From positions 41,950 to 105,949 of the forward strand of contig NZ_JAFCLU010000024.1 of assembly GCF_018130385.1 (NCBI RefSeq): a DNA stretch of 64,000 nucleotides, read 5' to 3'. This DNA is from Bradyrhizobium sp. AUGA SZCCT0283 (GTDB lineage Bacteria; Pseudomonadota; Alphaproteobacteria; Rhizobiales; Xanthobacteraceae). This document shows positions 15,257-22,862 of the stretch, piece by piece; the stretch's first letter is position 1; every line of letters begins with the position of its first letter. The translations under genes and the position numbers were made by a program. Below the pieces are notes generated by a model. That model did no database searches, was not told where the DNA came from, and worked only from the letters and a program-made list of their open reading frames with translations.

Positions 15257-15763
15257 ATGATCGAACTCGCCCCCCGGAGTGCCAGCCCCATCGCGCGTTT
15301 CGGCGGACAGCCGATTGCGATCGCCGCAGCGGCCCTCGTCATTGTCGTGCTTGGCGTAACCTCTATCACCCTCTGGCGTGCCTATACCGGCAGCGCGCCC
15401 GAGATCGAACGCGTGGTCGCGACCCGGCAGTTGCAGGCGCGCGCCGCACAGGCCTCCGAACAGCTGGTCGAGAAGACCAAGGGCCTGGAAGCGACACAGC
15501 AGGAATCGATCGATCAGTTGCAGGTGGTGCAGGATCAGTTGCAGACCGTACGCCGCCTGCTCGCCGCGCAGCAGGCCGACACCAGGAAGCTTTCCGAGCA
15601 GGTCGGAACGCTCACGGAAGCGATCGACGGCTTGCGGCAATCCTTTGCCAGCGCGCAAGCCTCCGAACCTGCCGCGGCTACCGCGCCCCGCAAGCGGTCA
15701 GCCAAGGCAAAGCCCCGCTCAAACCGGAGCGCGAACCGAAGCCGCGCCAAGGCGCGCGGCTGA
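15257..15763 (+). CDS. Single-span membrane protein with coiled coil, unrecognised
   Basis: A 168-residue protein with one membrane helix (about residues 20-42, IAIAAAALVIVVLGVTSITLW), then a long Gln/Glu-rich predicted coiled coil (about 50-130, with repeats of QLQ..AQ and QVGTLTEAIDGLRQ) and a strongly basic C-terminal tail (RKRSAKAKPRSNRSANRSR). The coil is probably periplasmic; orientation is not certain. The ATG at 15257 has GGAG upstream. Not recognised as a named family. Confidence 0.65.
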   Translation: MIELAPRSASPIARFGGQPIAIAAAALVIVVLGVTSITLWRAYTGSAPEIERVVATRQLQARAAQASEQLVEKTKGLEATQQESIDQLQVVQDQLQTVRRLLAAQQADTRKLSEQVGTLTEAIDGLRQSFASAQASEPAAATAPRKRSAKAKPRSNRSANRSRAKARG

Positions 15764-16236
15764 TCGGTCTGGACGGCGCCCGGCGATGAAGCCCGCTTCA
15801 GCGGGCTGACGCGCAGCCGGCCGAAACTGCACGTTGATCAGTAGCTTGCCTGTCCAGCCGCCTCACAACGACCGTCATTGCAGGTACCTTGGGAGGCGGT
15901 CCAATCGGATCACTGCTCATGCGGCCGGGCGACGGGATATTTTCCACCGTTACGGCACGACTTGCCGCAACTTTTTTCCGCCTTTGTGAACTGGTTCACA
16001 CATCCCCGTCAGAATCCCGGGCATCCTGAAATTCACCGGATGGCGTGAGCCGATTTCAATATCCGGGGCTGGCAAGGTCGTTGACGGTATACTGCGTCGA
16101 CGGCCTTGTTCTTTTGTGCCCGATTTTTGGGCCGTTGCGCTGCGCGCCCCCCAAACGACCAATATCTCGCACGCAGGTGATTTGCGTTCGCACTGGTTTG
16201 CTAGCTGAATGCGCCTCCCAAAAAAGGAGGGCCGCC
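15764..16236. other. Intergenic region, 473 bp, no gene seen
   Basis: No convincing reading frame. It holds a 7-bp stem-loop AGCCCGC-TTCA-GCGGGCT at 15790-15807 just after the upstream gene, an operator-like dyad at 15985-16000 and GC-rich sequence up to the AAGGAGG ribosome-binding site at 16225. Confidence 0.5.
15985..16000. promoter_or_regulatory. Operator-like dyad TGTGAAC-TG-GTTCACA
   Basis: Perfect 7-bp inverted arms separated by two bases, in the intergenic region upstream of the dienelactone hydrolase gene. The size and symmetry fit a dimeric helix-turn-helix regulator, but the distance (about 240 bp from the start codon) is long and no regulator gene is adjacent. Confidence 0.4.
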
Positions 16237-17121
16237 ATGAGCGCCGAACCTCTGCCGACCTCGGATGTCATCGGGCTGACCAAGGTCGCGCCATTCTCGC
16301 GACGCGGCTTCATGACAGCGTCGGCCGCCGTGACGGCGGGATACACGCTTGCGGCCGGGCCGGTGCGCGCCGACGTGATCAAGACCGACACCAAGGGCCT
16401 GGCCACCGGTGACGCCAGAATCAAGGTCGCCGACGGCGAGATGCCCTGCTATTTCGCGCGGCCGGCTGGCGTCAGCAACCCGCCGGCGGTGCTGGTGGCG
16501 ATGGAGATTTTCGGCCTGCACGAATACATCAAGGACGTGACGCGGCGCCTCGCCAAGCTCGGCGCGTTCGCGGTGGCGCCGGATTACTATTTCCGCAAGG
16601 CCGACCTGACCAAGATCACGGATATCCCGCAGCTACTCCCGATCGTGAATTCGAAGCCGGACGCCGAACTATTATCCGATCTCGACAGCACCGTTGCCTG
16701 GGCAAAGTCGGAGGGCGGCGACACTTCGAGGCTGGGCATCATCGGGTTCTGCCGCGGCGGACGCACGGTCTGGGAATATGCCGCCCACAGCAGCGCGCTC
16801 AAGGCGTGCGCCGCGTTCTACGGTCCGCTGGTCGATCCGCCAAATCCGGTCTGGCCGAAGAGCCCGACCCAGCTCGCGGGCGAGATGAAGGCGCCCGTCC
16901 TCGGCCTCTACGGCGAGGCCGACACCGGCATTCCCGTCGCAACGGTGAAAGCCTTCAAAGCGGCTCTGGCGGCAAACAAGAAGACTGCCGAGTTCAAGAT
17001 CTATCCCGCCGCGCCGCACGGCTTCCACGCCGACTATCGCCCGAGCTACCGCAAGGACGCGGCCGAGGACGCCTGGAGCCATATGCAGACCTGGTTCAGG
17101 AAGTACGGGGTGTTGAGCTAG
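16237..17121 (+). CDS. Dienelactone hydrolase family protein with Tat signal
   Basis: A 294-residue protein with a twin-arginine leader (SRRGFMTASAAVTAGYTLA, about residues 21-40), so it is exported folded. The dienelactone hydrolase fold follows: AMEIFGLHEYIKDVTRRLAK, nucleophile Cys in GFCRGGRTVW, Asp in LYGEADTGIP and His in APHGFHADYRPSY. The family hydrolyses dienelactones and related enol or carboxymethyl esters. The ATG at 16237 has AAGGAGG six bases upstream, which rules out the long upstream extension. Monocistronic. Confidence 0.9.
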   Translation: MSAEPLPTSDVIGLTKVAPFSRRGFMTASAAVTAGYTLAAGPVRADVIKTDTKGLATGDARIKVADGEMPCYFARPAGVSNPPAVLVAMEIFGLHEYIKDVTRRLAKLGAFAVAPDYYFRKADLTKITDIPQLLPIVNSKPDAELLSDLDSTVAWAKSEGGDTSRLGIIGFCRGGRTVWEYAAHSSALKACAAFYGPLVDPPNPVWPKSPTQLAGEMKAPVLGLYGEADTGIPVATVKAFKAALAANKKTAEFKIYPAAPHGFHADYRPSYRKDAAEDAWSHMQTWFRKYGVLS

Positions 17122-17479
17122 CCTGAAATCCGCGAGGCCTAGCAGACGCTCTCAATAACTTGCCGACGCCTGCAGCGACACGCGCCAGGATCCGGCCGGG
17201 TATGCAGCCCGTCGGTGATCGCTCTGGCCGCCAGCAGTTTGGAATTGAAGTTGGTCCCGGCCGCACCATCCGCGACAGGTCGCGGCACTAGAAGTTTTCC
17301 GCCTCCGCAAGTTCTTTGCCAGATATGCAAATGGTTCTATGCACGCGCGGCAAAGTTCCATGCGACCACCTAAGGATGTATAGGCGCAATTTTTCGGAAA
17401 ATTGCGGATGATGGCCGGTGACAGCAGACGCGACGCATCGCGCGCAGTAAATGATGGCGCGCGATGCTACCGGGATCGC
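17122..17479. other. Intergenic region with a perfect 9-bp stem-loop
   Basis: No gene seen. Bases 17385-17406 form CGCAATTTT-TCGG-AAAATTGCG, a perfect hairpin with a stable tetraloop but no following T-run on either strand. It may mark the 3' end of the small minus-strand gene at 17480. Confidence 0.4.
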
Positions 17480-17641
17480 TTATTTGATACTATCGTTCTT
17501 GCGATACGGCTTGGCCATGCGATGCGGCTTGGACATCCTCTGTTCAATCTCCCAGAACATCCAGACGAAGGCCGCACTCAGACAAATCACGATAATCAGA
17601 AACAGCAACGTCAATGCCGGGGCTGTGAGCATGTTCAACAT
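17480..17641 (-). CDS. 53-residue single-span membrane protein (small ORF)
   Basis: The minus strand encodes 53 residues: MLNMLTAPALTLLFLII continuing VICLSAAFVWMFWEIEQR, then a basic tail with KPHRMAKPYRKND. A single strong hydrophobic helix (about residues 9-30) followed by positive residues fits an inner-membrane miniprotein with its C terminus in the cytosol. CAGGG precedes both the ATG at 17641 and the in-frame ATG at 17632; the second has the better spacing. Not recognised by family. Surrounding sequence is non-coding on both sides, which makes the hydrophobic pattern stand out. Confidence 0.55.
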   Translation of the reverse strand: MLNMLTAPALTLLFLIIVICLSAAFVWMFWEIEQRMSKPHRMAKPYRKNDSIK

Positions 17642-17750
17642 CCCTGATCAGATGTAAACGGCGGACCAGCGAACGGAATAAAAACCACAGCCTCGGCAAT
17701 GAAAGCACCGAGGTCGCCTTATTCATACCGCCGTGATTTACCCTCGAAGC

Positions 17751-17860
17751 GCTCGACGCTTTCGGCGTCGGATCCTCGCAGATCCCGGATCAAGTCTAGA
17801 ACGCGCTTTCGGAAATGGCTTGGCCTATTTTGCTCCCTTCCATGCGACCAGACGTCCCGG
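17751..17860 (-). repeat. ~110-bp direct repeat, copy A (3' side of the Gly/His-rich gene)
   Basis: Resembles 18396-18508 over its whole length, best over GCTCGACGCTTTcGGcGTCG and the following CCTCgCAGATCCCGG. It starts one base after the stop codon of the 167-residue gene (read on the minus strand). Confidence 0.65.
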
Positions 17861-17861
17861 A

Positions 17862-18365
17862 TCAGTCGCACACCTGCACGGGCCGAATGCGCCAGCCATA
17901 CGGCGTCAGCACGCTCCGCCGCACGATGTAGCAGCCGCTGTCGCCATAGTAATAGGAATCGTCATAGCTTCCGTAATACGGATAGTAGTCGTCATAATAG
18001 CCGTAGGGTCCATACAGCCCGTACCCCAGACCGACACCGATCGCTGCCGCGGCAAACGGAAATCTTCGATGCCTAAATCCGTGGTGGAAGCCGCCGTGGA
18101 AACGGTTAACGGCAAGGGTACCGCCGCGAAATCCGGCAGCCGGCAAAGCCGCCGCACGGAAACCGCCGCCGATCGCGGCGGCTCGGAAGCCGGCGCCGCC
18201 CATTCCAATTCCGCCGCTGCGGAAGCCGCCGCCGTGGAAACCGCCACCGCCATGAAAGCCACCACCGCCGCCGTGAAAGCCACCGCCACGGGCCAAAGCC
18301 GCATCCGGGACCAGCACCGCGACCGACACGGACGCGAACAAGGCGATCATCATTTTGCGTAACAT
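17862..18365 (-). CDS. Secreted Gly/His/Tyr-rich protein
   Basis: A 167-residue protein with a signal peptide (about residues 1-25, MIALFASVSVAVLVPDAALA). Low-complexity Gly-His repeats follow (GGGFHGG units, about 26-55), then Ala/Gly/Phe-rich sequence, a hydrophobic GVGLGYGLYG segment and a Tyr/Asp-rich stretch (YYDDYYPYYG), ending in a short Cys-containing beta region (CYIVRRSVLTPYGWRIRPVQVC). Such proteins are common and fast-evolving in Bradyrhizobium, and the role is unknown. The ATG at 18365 has GGAGGA six bases upstream. Flanked on both sides by copies of a 110-bp repeat. Confidence 0.7.
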   Translation of the reverse strand: MLRKMMIALFASVSVAVLVPDAALARGGGFHGGGGGFHGGGGFHGGGFRSGGIGMGGAGFRAAAIGGGFRAAALPAAGFRGGTLAVNRFHGGFHHGFRHRRFPFAAAAIGVGLGYGLYGPYGYYDDYYPYYGSYDDSYYYGDSGCYIVRRSVLTPYGWRIRPVQVCD

Positions 18366-18395
18366 CACCCATCCTCCGTGATCTTGCGTTCGAAT

Positions 18396-18508
18396 GCTCG
18401 ACGCTTTGGGTGTCGGACCCTCACAGATCCCGGCGGCAACTCTAGGACGACTTCCCGGAGGTAGCCGGGCAATTTTGCTCACATCTGCGCGACCGGACAT
18501 CGCGCGGG
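18396..18508 (-). repeat. ~110-bp direct repeat, copy B
   Basis: Diverged copy of 17751-17860. It starts eight bases after the stop codon of the 154-residue secreted protein (minus strand) and runs to about 30 bp before the start of the Gly/His-rich gene. Confidence 0.65.
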
Positions 18509-18515
18509 AGGGATA

Positions 18516-18980
18516 TCAGCAGCCGCGGCAAATGCTCTTGATCTTGCGATCGACTTCCTTGTTCTCTTCATTGATTTCAGCGTCGCCGCTCTTCTGCGGC
18601 CCCGTCGTGCTCGTTCCGGATCCCGCCCCTCTTCCCGAACCCGTCGTTACACCGCCGCCGGTGTTGACGCCGCTGCCTGATGACTGGGCGGTGCCGGCAG
18701 CGTTGGTGCCGGGCGCAGGCGGCGACGCAAGCCTGGACGAATTGGCCGCGCCGCTTGGATCTTCACCGGCATTGTTCAATCCGCCTGGGGCAGCGGGCCC
18801 GGGAGGGACGCCGCTAGTGCCTTGCGAGCCCGCACCGGCCGAACCCGCGCTCGGCGAGCCGGCGGCGCTACCACTGCTGCTACCGGCCGATGATCCGCCC
18901 GCGCTCTGAGCGAACGAAGCGACCGAGGATATCAGAATTGTGATCGCCGCAACTGCGGCCGCTACAGACACCCGCTTCAT
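18516..18980 (-). CDS. Secreted Ser/Gly-rich low-complexity protein
   Basis: A 154-residue protein with a signal peptide (about residues 1-25, AAAVAAITILISSVASFAQ). Nearly all of the mature part is low complexity in Ser, Gly, Ala and Pro (SSAGSSSGSAAGSPSAGS-like), up to a charged C terminus, DAEINEENKEVDRKIKSICRGC. The conserved tail with two Cys suggests a small functional end on a disordered linker. The ATG at 18980 has AAAAGGAG upstream; the open frame before it is not used. Function unknown. Confidence 0.65.
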   Translation of the reverse strand: MKRVSVAAAVAAITILISSVASFAQSAGGSSAGSSSGSAAGSPSAGSAGAGSQGTSGVPPGPAAPGGLNNAGEDPSGAANSSRLASPPAPGTNAAGTAQSSGSGVNTGGGVTTGSGRGAGSGTSTTGPQKSGDAEINEENKEVDRKIKSICRGC

Positions 18981-19091
18981 CGGAAATCTCCTTTTCGGAG
19001 CAACAACGGCGCCCCGGCCGTTGTTCCTGCCGGAACGATTTGCGATCCAGATCATTCATTCACATCCGCTCGACGCCCGGAGTGATCGCGC

Positions 19092-19319
19092 TTGCGCAAA
19101 CTGATCGCCTTCGACGATGACACGCTCGACAAGCTCACCCAGCTTGCACGCGACCGGATGGCGACATTTCAGGAATTGGCCGACGAAGCCTTTGCGGACC
19201 TGCTCAAGAAGCACGGCATTCCCATCGACCTCAAGGACGCGCTGCGAAAGAGCGCGAGGCTTTCCAAGGACGCAACGCCGAAAACGACAAGATCGAAAAC
19301 CGGAAAGGCGCCAGCATGA
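19092..19319 (+). CDS. Small conserved protein of unknown function
   Basis: A 75-residue protein: MRKLIAFDDDTLDKLTQLAR, RMATFQELADEAFADLLKKHG, then a basic Lys/Thr-rich tail (KDATPKTTRSKTGK). The pattern of a short strand followed by two helices resembles ribbon-helix-helix DNA-binding or antitoxin proteins, but this is not certain. Starts with TTG, with GGAG nine bases upstream. Its last four bases overlap the next small gene (ATGA), so the two are coupled. No toxin-like gene is adjacent. Confidence 0.65.
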   Translation: MRKLIAFDDDTLDKLTQLARDRMATFQELADEAFADLLKKHGIPIDLKDALRKSARLSKDATPKTTRSKTGKAPA

Positions 19320-19483
19320 ATTCCGACCCCGACCCATTCGAGCAAGCCCAGCGCGCCGCACGCCAGAACATTCCGGCGGAAGCCAATCCCTATCAGGATG
19401 GCAGCGACGAGCATGCGCTCTGGGCTGCCGGCCATGAAAAGGTCGCCGGCGAGCGAGCGACGAACGAGAGCGAAGGCACCTGA
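19316..19483 (+). CDS. 55-residue RMF/CrpP-like small protein
   Basis: ATG at 19316 overlaps the stop of the upstream gene. The 55 residues include FEQAQRAARQNIPAEANPYQ followed by DGSDEHALWAAGHEKVAGE. The pattern NPY-x2-GS-x4-LW-x2-GHE resembles the ribosome modulation factor/CrpP small-protein group, where NPY and W-x2-G are the conserved core. If so it may bind ribosomes or RNA; this is inference from a short match. Codon use is like neighbours. The gene ends 22 bp before the convergent carbonic anhydrase gene. Confidence 0.65.
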   Translation: MNSDPDPFEQAQRAARQNIPAEANPYQDGSDEHALWAAGHEKVAGERATNESEGT

Positions 19484-19505
19484 GCCGGAAAGCAGACCGG
19501 CACCT

Positions 19506-20036
19506 TCAGCCGATCTTCTTAAGCCCGTTTTTGAATCGCGGACCGTTGAGCGCGTAGAATTTTGCAGCACTTCCCATCGCCGTCACCTGCTCCGGCGTCA
19601 GTGTGCGAATGACCCGCGCGGGCGAGCCGATGATCAGGGAATATTCGGGATATTCCTTGCCTTCGGTGATGACCGATCCCGCACCGACGATGCTGCCGCG
19701 GCGTATGCGAGCGCCGTTCATGACGATCGAGCCCATTCCGACCAGCGCGTCGTCTTCGAGTGTGCAGCCGTGAAGGATGACATTGTGGCCGACGGTGCAG
19801 TTCTTGCCGATCGTCAGCGGAAAGCCGCGGTCGGTGTGGCAGGTGGAATTGTCCTGCACGTTGGAGCCTTCGCCAATCTCGATCCACTCATTGTCGCCGC
19901 GCAGCACCGCGCCGAACCACACGCTGGCCGAATTCAGAAGGCGCACCTTGCCGATCACAACGGCGGTATCGGCGATGAAATAGTTTCCGTCTCCGGGGAG
20001 TTCAGGCCCCTGTCCGTCGAGTTCGTAGATCGCCAT
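19506..20036 (-). CDS. Gamma-class carbonic anhydrase family protein
   Basis: A 176-residue left-handed beta-helix (hexapeptide-repeat) protein. Metal-site residues of the family are visible: the block SVWFGAVLRGDNEWIEIGEGSNVQDN (with Arg, Asp and Gln), the His of CHTDRGFPL and HNVILHGC with two His. Relatives bind Zn or Fe and hydrate CO2, or act as non-catalytic trimers. The start MAIYELDG is the family norm. The codon before it is preceded not by a free Shine-Dalgarno but by a hairpin with a U-run (20037-20066). Confidence 0.9.
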   Translation of the reverse strand: MAIYELDGQGPELPGDGNYFIADTAVVIGKVRLLNSASVWFGAVLRGDNEWIEIGEGSNVQDNSTCHTDRGFPLTIGKNCTVGHNVILHGCTLEDDALVGMGSIVMNGARIRRGSIVGAGSVITEGKEYPEYSLIIGSPARVIRTLTPEQVTAMGSAAKFYALNGPRFKNGLKKIG

Positions 20037-20066
20037 AACAAAAAGGTCTCCGTTGCCGGAGACCTT
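20037..20066 (-). promoter_or_regulatory. Terminator-shaped hairpin abutting the carbonic anhydrase start codon
   Basis: On the minus strand: AAGGTCTCCG, loop GCAA, CGGAGACCTT (perfect 10-bp stem), then TTTGTT and immediately ATG at 20036. It looks like an intrinsic terminator (T-run TTTTTGTT counting the stem end), and its 3' arm contains the only GGAG near the start, so it may also hide the ribosome-binding site. Confidence 0.65.
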
Positions 20067-20109
20067 GGCACGGCCGCTGGCGCGGGATCAAGCGAGCAGG
20101 CCGCGAACC

Positions 20110-20439
20110 TCAGGCCAGCACGCCGGTGGCCCGCAGCGTCATCAGGAAAAACGTGCCGGACATCAAGCTCCAGAAGCCTGAAAGCACGGTCGCCATCATC
20201 ACGAATTCAAAGCGGCGGCGCTCGATCTTGGCGCCGCGCAACGTGTTGCGCATGATGATGAAGGGTGCGGCGAAAACCAGAAACGGCACGGCCGCAAACG
20301 TCTTCGGCGCCACGCCTTCCCCAAGCAGCCCGAACCCCGCCGGCCGCTCCGCCATCGCCTGATAGCCGCTGGCGAGCGCGCCTGCGAGCGCAAAGCCAAT
20401 GCAAAGTGAGAACAGGGAATTCAACGCATCGGGCGACAT
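20110..20439 (-). CDS. Four-helix membrane protein, unrecognised
   Basis: A 109-residue protein with about three to four membrane helices: LNSLFSLCIGFALAGALASGY, FAAVPFLVFAAPFIIM, VMMATVLSGFWSLMSGTFFLM. A short cytoplasmic basic loop (RNTLRGAKIERRR) lies between helices 2 and 3. I do not recognise a named family, but the pattern looks like a conserved alphaproteobacterial inner-membrane protein. The ATG at 20439 has a weak AAGTTG. It lies upstream of the carbonic anhydrase gene on the same strand, separated by the hairpin at 20037-20066. Confidence 0.65.
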   Translation of the reverse strand: MSPDALNSLFSLCIGFALAGALASGYQAMAERPAGFGLLGEGVAPKTFAAVPFLVFAAPFIIMRNTLRGAKIERRRFEFVMMATVLSGFWSLMSGTFFLMTLRATGVLA

Positions 20440-20603
20440 GGCAACTTCCCCTACTCGAAAAACCGCGCCCTGCTTTCGCAAAATCGGGCGGCCGCCGCCA
20501 TAGCATCCTTAAGGAAGGGTTAACAACGGGCCGCCGGGACCTCGTTTGCGCATGGCTGTCGGGGCCGGAGCTCCCGCGAAATCATGAGGAAATCACGCTC
20601 CCC

Positions 20604-21371
20604 ATGGCATATTCGCGGGATGATTCGCCTGGCTCTTCCTCGACCGATGCTTCGTTCATGACCCTGCTTTCGACGGCCCAGCATATCGCCCGCGACACCC
20701 GCAAGGACCCGCGCTCGCACATGGTCCTGATCATGGTCGCGGTAACCATCACCGCGGGCGCCGTTGCGCTGGTCGCCTATTTGCTGTGGCCGACCTGGGT
20801 GGCGCGCCCTGCCAGCGCGCCTGACCGATTGCCGGTCAGCGTCGGCGCCACGCTCTTCAACGTACCGACGGCGGCGATCCGCCGGAAGATCCAGCGCCAC
20901 TCCGGGCCGCAGGAGCGGGTCGATCTCAGTTTCGTCTTCCCGTCGCTGGAACCGCCGGATGCGCCGAAGCACGTCAGCGCCGATACGATCGAGGAGAAGG
21001 TACAGCCGATCGACCGGATATTCGTGTCGATATCGGCCCACCACGACACGCTGGCACCCGATACGCGGGTCCGCACGATCTATCCGCGCTACCTCGGGCA
21101 GGCCGCAACGCCAGTCGATGACGGTTTGACGATGCGCACGTTTCGCGACGGCTCGCCCTACGCCAACGAAGACCTGTTCTCCGCCGCGACGCCGAGCCTC
21201 AACGCGCGCTGCACACGCGACGGTCAGACGCCCGGCATGTGTCTGAGCGAGCGCCGCGTCGACGGCGCCGACCTGACGTTCCGCTTTCCGCGCAGTTGGT
21301 TGTCGCAATGGCGCGACGTTGCGAATGCGATGGATCGTCTGACGGCGCAGATGCGCGGGCCGAAGGGCTAG
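20604..21371 (+). CDS. Membrane-anchored protein of unknown function
   Basis: A 255-residue protein with one membrane helix (about residues 40-62, MVLIMVAVTITAGAVALVAYLL) after a short cytoplasmic arm. A periplasmic domain follows of about 190 residues, including VSVGATLFNVPTAAIRRKIQRH, VDLSFVFPSLEP, a conserved-looking ANEDLFSAATPSLNARCTRD and two Cys near positions 210 and 218 that could form a disulfide. The long upstream open frame is rejected; the ATG at 20604 gives a clean topology. Function unknown; conserved type in Bradyrhizobium by appearance. Confidence 0.65.
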   Translation: MAYSRDDSPGSSSTDASFMTLLSTAQHIARDTRKDPRSHMVLIMVAVTITAGAVALVAYLLWPTWVARPASAPDRLPVSVGATLFNVPTAAIRRKIQRHSGPQERVDLSFVFPSLEPPDAPKHVSADTIEEKVQPIDRIFVSISAHHDTLAPDTRVRTIYPRYLGQAATPVDDGLTMRTFRDGSPYANEDLFSAATPSLNARCTRDGQTPGMCLSERRVDGADLTFRFPRSWLSQWRDVANAMDRLTAQMRGPKG

Positions 21372-21382
21372 GCTCGGCTCCG

Positions 21383-21481
21383 CAGGGTGGGCAAAGGCGC
21401 GGATGCGCCATGCCCACCACGACAACTCACGCTACAAGAAAGATAGTTGGTGGGCACGCTACGCTTTGCCCACCCTACGGC
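21383..21481. repeat. Intergenic palindrome, GGGTGGGCA family, copy 1
   Basis: Outer arms GCAGGGTGGGCAAAG and CTTTGCCCACCCTACGG, with inner GCCCACCA/TGGTGGGC arms, form a long hairpin between convergent genes. Related copies are at 53745-53830 and 61946-62030. Confidence 0.75.
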
Positions 21482-21502
21482 GTTGCGGCGCGAAAGTGCG
21501 CC

Positions 21503-21721
21503 TCACCCGACGTCGGCCAGATCTTCCTCGAGGATCGCCATCTGGAACTGGAACGAGCGATCGTCGTCCTCGTCATCGACGAACAGCACGCCGATGAACT
21601 CCTCGCCGATATAGACTTCGGCGGAGTCGTCCTTTTTCGGCCGCGGCACGACACGGATCTTGGGATTGCCGAATACGCGCTTGAGATAGGCGTCGAGCTT
21701 CCTGACTTCCTGAACGTCCAC
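21503..21721 (-). CDS. DUF3126-family protein
   Basis: A 72-residue acidic protein of the DUF3126 family: MDVQEVRKLDAYLKRVFGNP, then IRVVPRPKKDDSAEVYIGEEFIG and DEDDDRSFQFQMAILEEDL. Small, soluble and conserved in alphaproteobacteria, often beside cysE as here (107 bp upstream, same strand). The GTG at 21721 has GGAG six bases upstream and gives the standard family N terminus; the TTG four codons earlier overlaps that GGAG. Function unknown. Confidence 0.85.
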   Translation of the reverse strand: MDVQEVRKLDAYLKRVFGNPKIRVVPRPKKDDSAEVYIGEEFIGVLFVDDEDDDRSFQFQMAILEEDLADVG

Positions 21722-21828
21722 GGCGGTCTCCAATCGGATTCTTTGAATTTCCGGGAGGTTTTTAGGACGAGACGGCCCAGACTACCAGTCGTAACTTCAC
21801 AAATACGGCTGCGAGAAAGTGTGGAAAA

Positions 21829-22656
21829 TCAAAGCCCGATCGCGCCGAGCATCTGATCCATGGTGCGCGACGGCTCGGCGCAGCCGGCTTCGCCGACGAT
21901 CTTGGCGGGGACGCCGGCCACCGTGACGTTGTGAGGCACCGGCTTGACCACCACCGAGCCTGCGGCGATGCGCGCGCAATGGCCGATCTCGATGTTGCCG
22001 AGAATCTTTGCGCCCGCTCCGATCAGCACACCGCGCCTGATCTTCGGATGACGGTCCTCGTTCTCCTTGCCAGTGCCGCCCAGCGTGACACCGTGCAGGA
22101 TCGAAACGTCGTCGTCGATCACGGCGGTCTCGCCGCAGACGAAGCCGGTCGCGTGATCGAGGAAAATGCCGCGGCCGATTCTGGCGGCGGGGTTGATGTC
22201 GGTCTGAAACACCGCCGACGAGCGGCTCTGCAGATAGTAGGCGAAATCCTTGCGGCCCTTTTGATAGAGCCAGTGCGCCAGGCGATGGGTCTGCAGCGCG
22301 TGAAAACCCTTGAAGTAGAGCAGCGGATCGATGAAGCGCGAGGTTGCGGGATCGCGGTCGTAGACCGCGACCAGATCGGCGCGGAATGCATTGCCGAGAT
22401 CGGGTTCGTCGCGCAACGCCTCGTCATAGGTCTGGCGGATCAAGTCGCCCGACAGCGCCGAATGATCGAGCCGCTCGGCGAGACGATGCACCACCGAATC
22501 CTCGAGGCGCTCGTGGTGCAGCACGGTCGAATAGATGAAGGACGCGAGTTCGGGCTCGCGACGGACGATGTCCTCCGCCTCGCCCCGGACGCGGTCCCAG
22601 ATCGGATCGAGCGCGGCGAGTTTCGAACCTTGCGGATTGACCTGATGGACTGCCAT
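21829..22656 (-). CDS. cysE: Serine O-acetyltransferase
   Basis: A 275-residue CysE. An N-terminal helical domain (about 1-140, with LHHERLEDSVVHRLAERL and LLYFKGFHALQTHRLAHWL) is followed by the left-handed beta-helix with the active-site stretch DINPAARIGRGIFLDHATGFV, HGVTLGGTGKENEDRHPKI and AKILGNIEIG. It makes O-acetylserine from serine and acetyl-CoA, the first step of cysteine synthesis, and normally complexes with cysteine synthase. ATG start at 22656. A TATAAT promoter lies about 35 bp upstream. The DUF3126 gene follows. Confidence 0.95.
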   Translation of the reverse strand: MAVHQVNPQGSKLAALDPIWDRVRGEAEDIVRREPELASFIYSTVLHHERLEDSVVHRLAERLDHSALSGDLIRQTYDEALRDEPDLGNAFRADLVAVYDRDPATSRFIDPLLYFKGFHALQTHRLAHWLYQKGRKDFAYYLQSRSSAVFQTDINPAARIGRGIFLDHATGFVCGETAVIDDDVSILHGVTLGGTGKENEDRHPKIRRGVLIGAGAKILGNIEIGHCARIAAGSVVVKPVPHNVTVAGVPAKIVGEAGCAEPSRTMDQMLGAIGL

Positions 22657-22689
22657 GATTGCTCTCGCAAATTCACTGATTTCGTTGCT

Positions 22690-22719
22690 ATTATAGCACG
22701 GCGGGCGGACTTCTGTCCC
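22690..22719 (-). promoter_or_regulatory. Housekeeping-type promoter of cysE
   Basis: Minus strand GGGACA (22714-22719), 18-bp spacer, TATAAT (22690-22695, perfect -10). The RNA would start near 22683, giving a leader of about 27 nt before the cysE ATG. Confidence 0.65.
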
Positions 22720-22862
22720 CGGCAGGCCTCGGCAAAGTAAACCCCCGCCGAATGCCCCCTGGGGTCAGTTCAAGGTGGTCAGCGATTTCGGGAAATCAAG
22801 CCGGCCGGCGTCCGACTATTGGTGAATTTCGGCGGACCCGCCATTCGGCGGATGCTGCCCTG

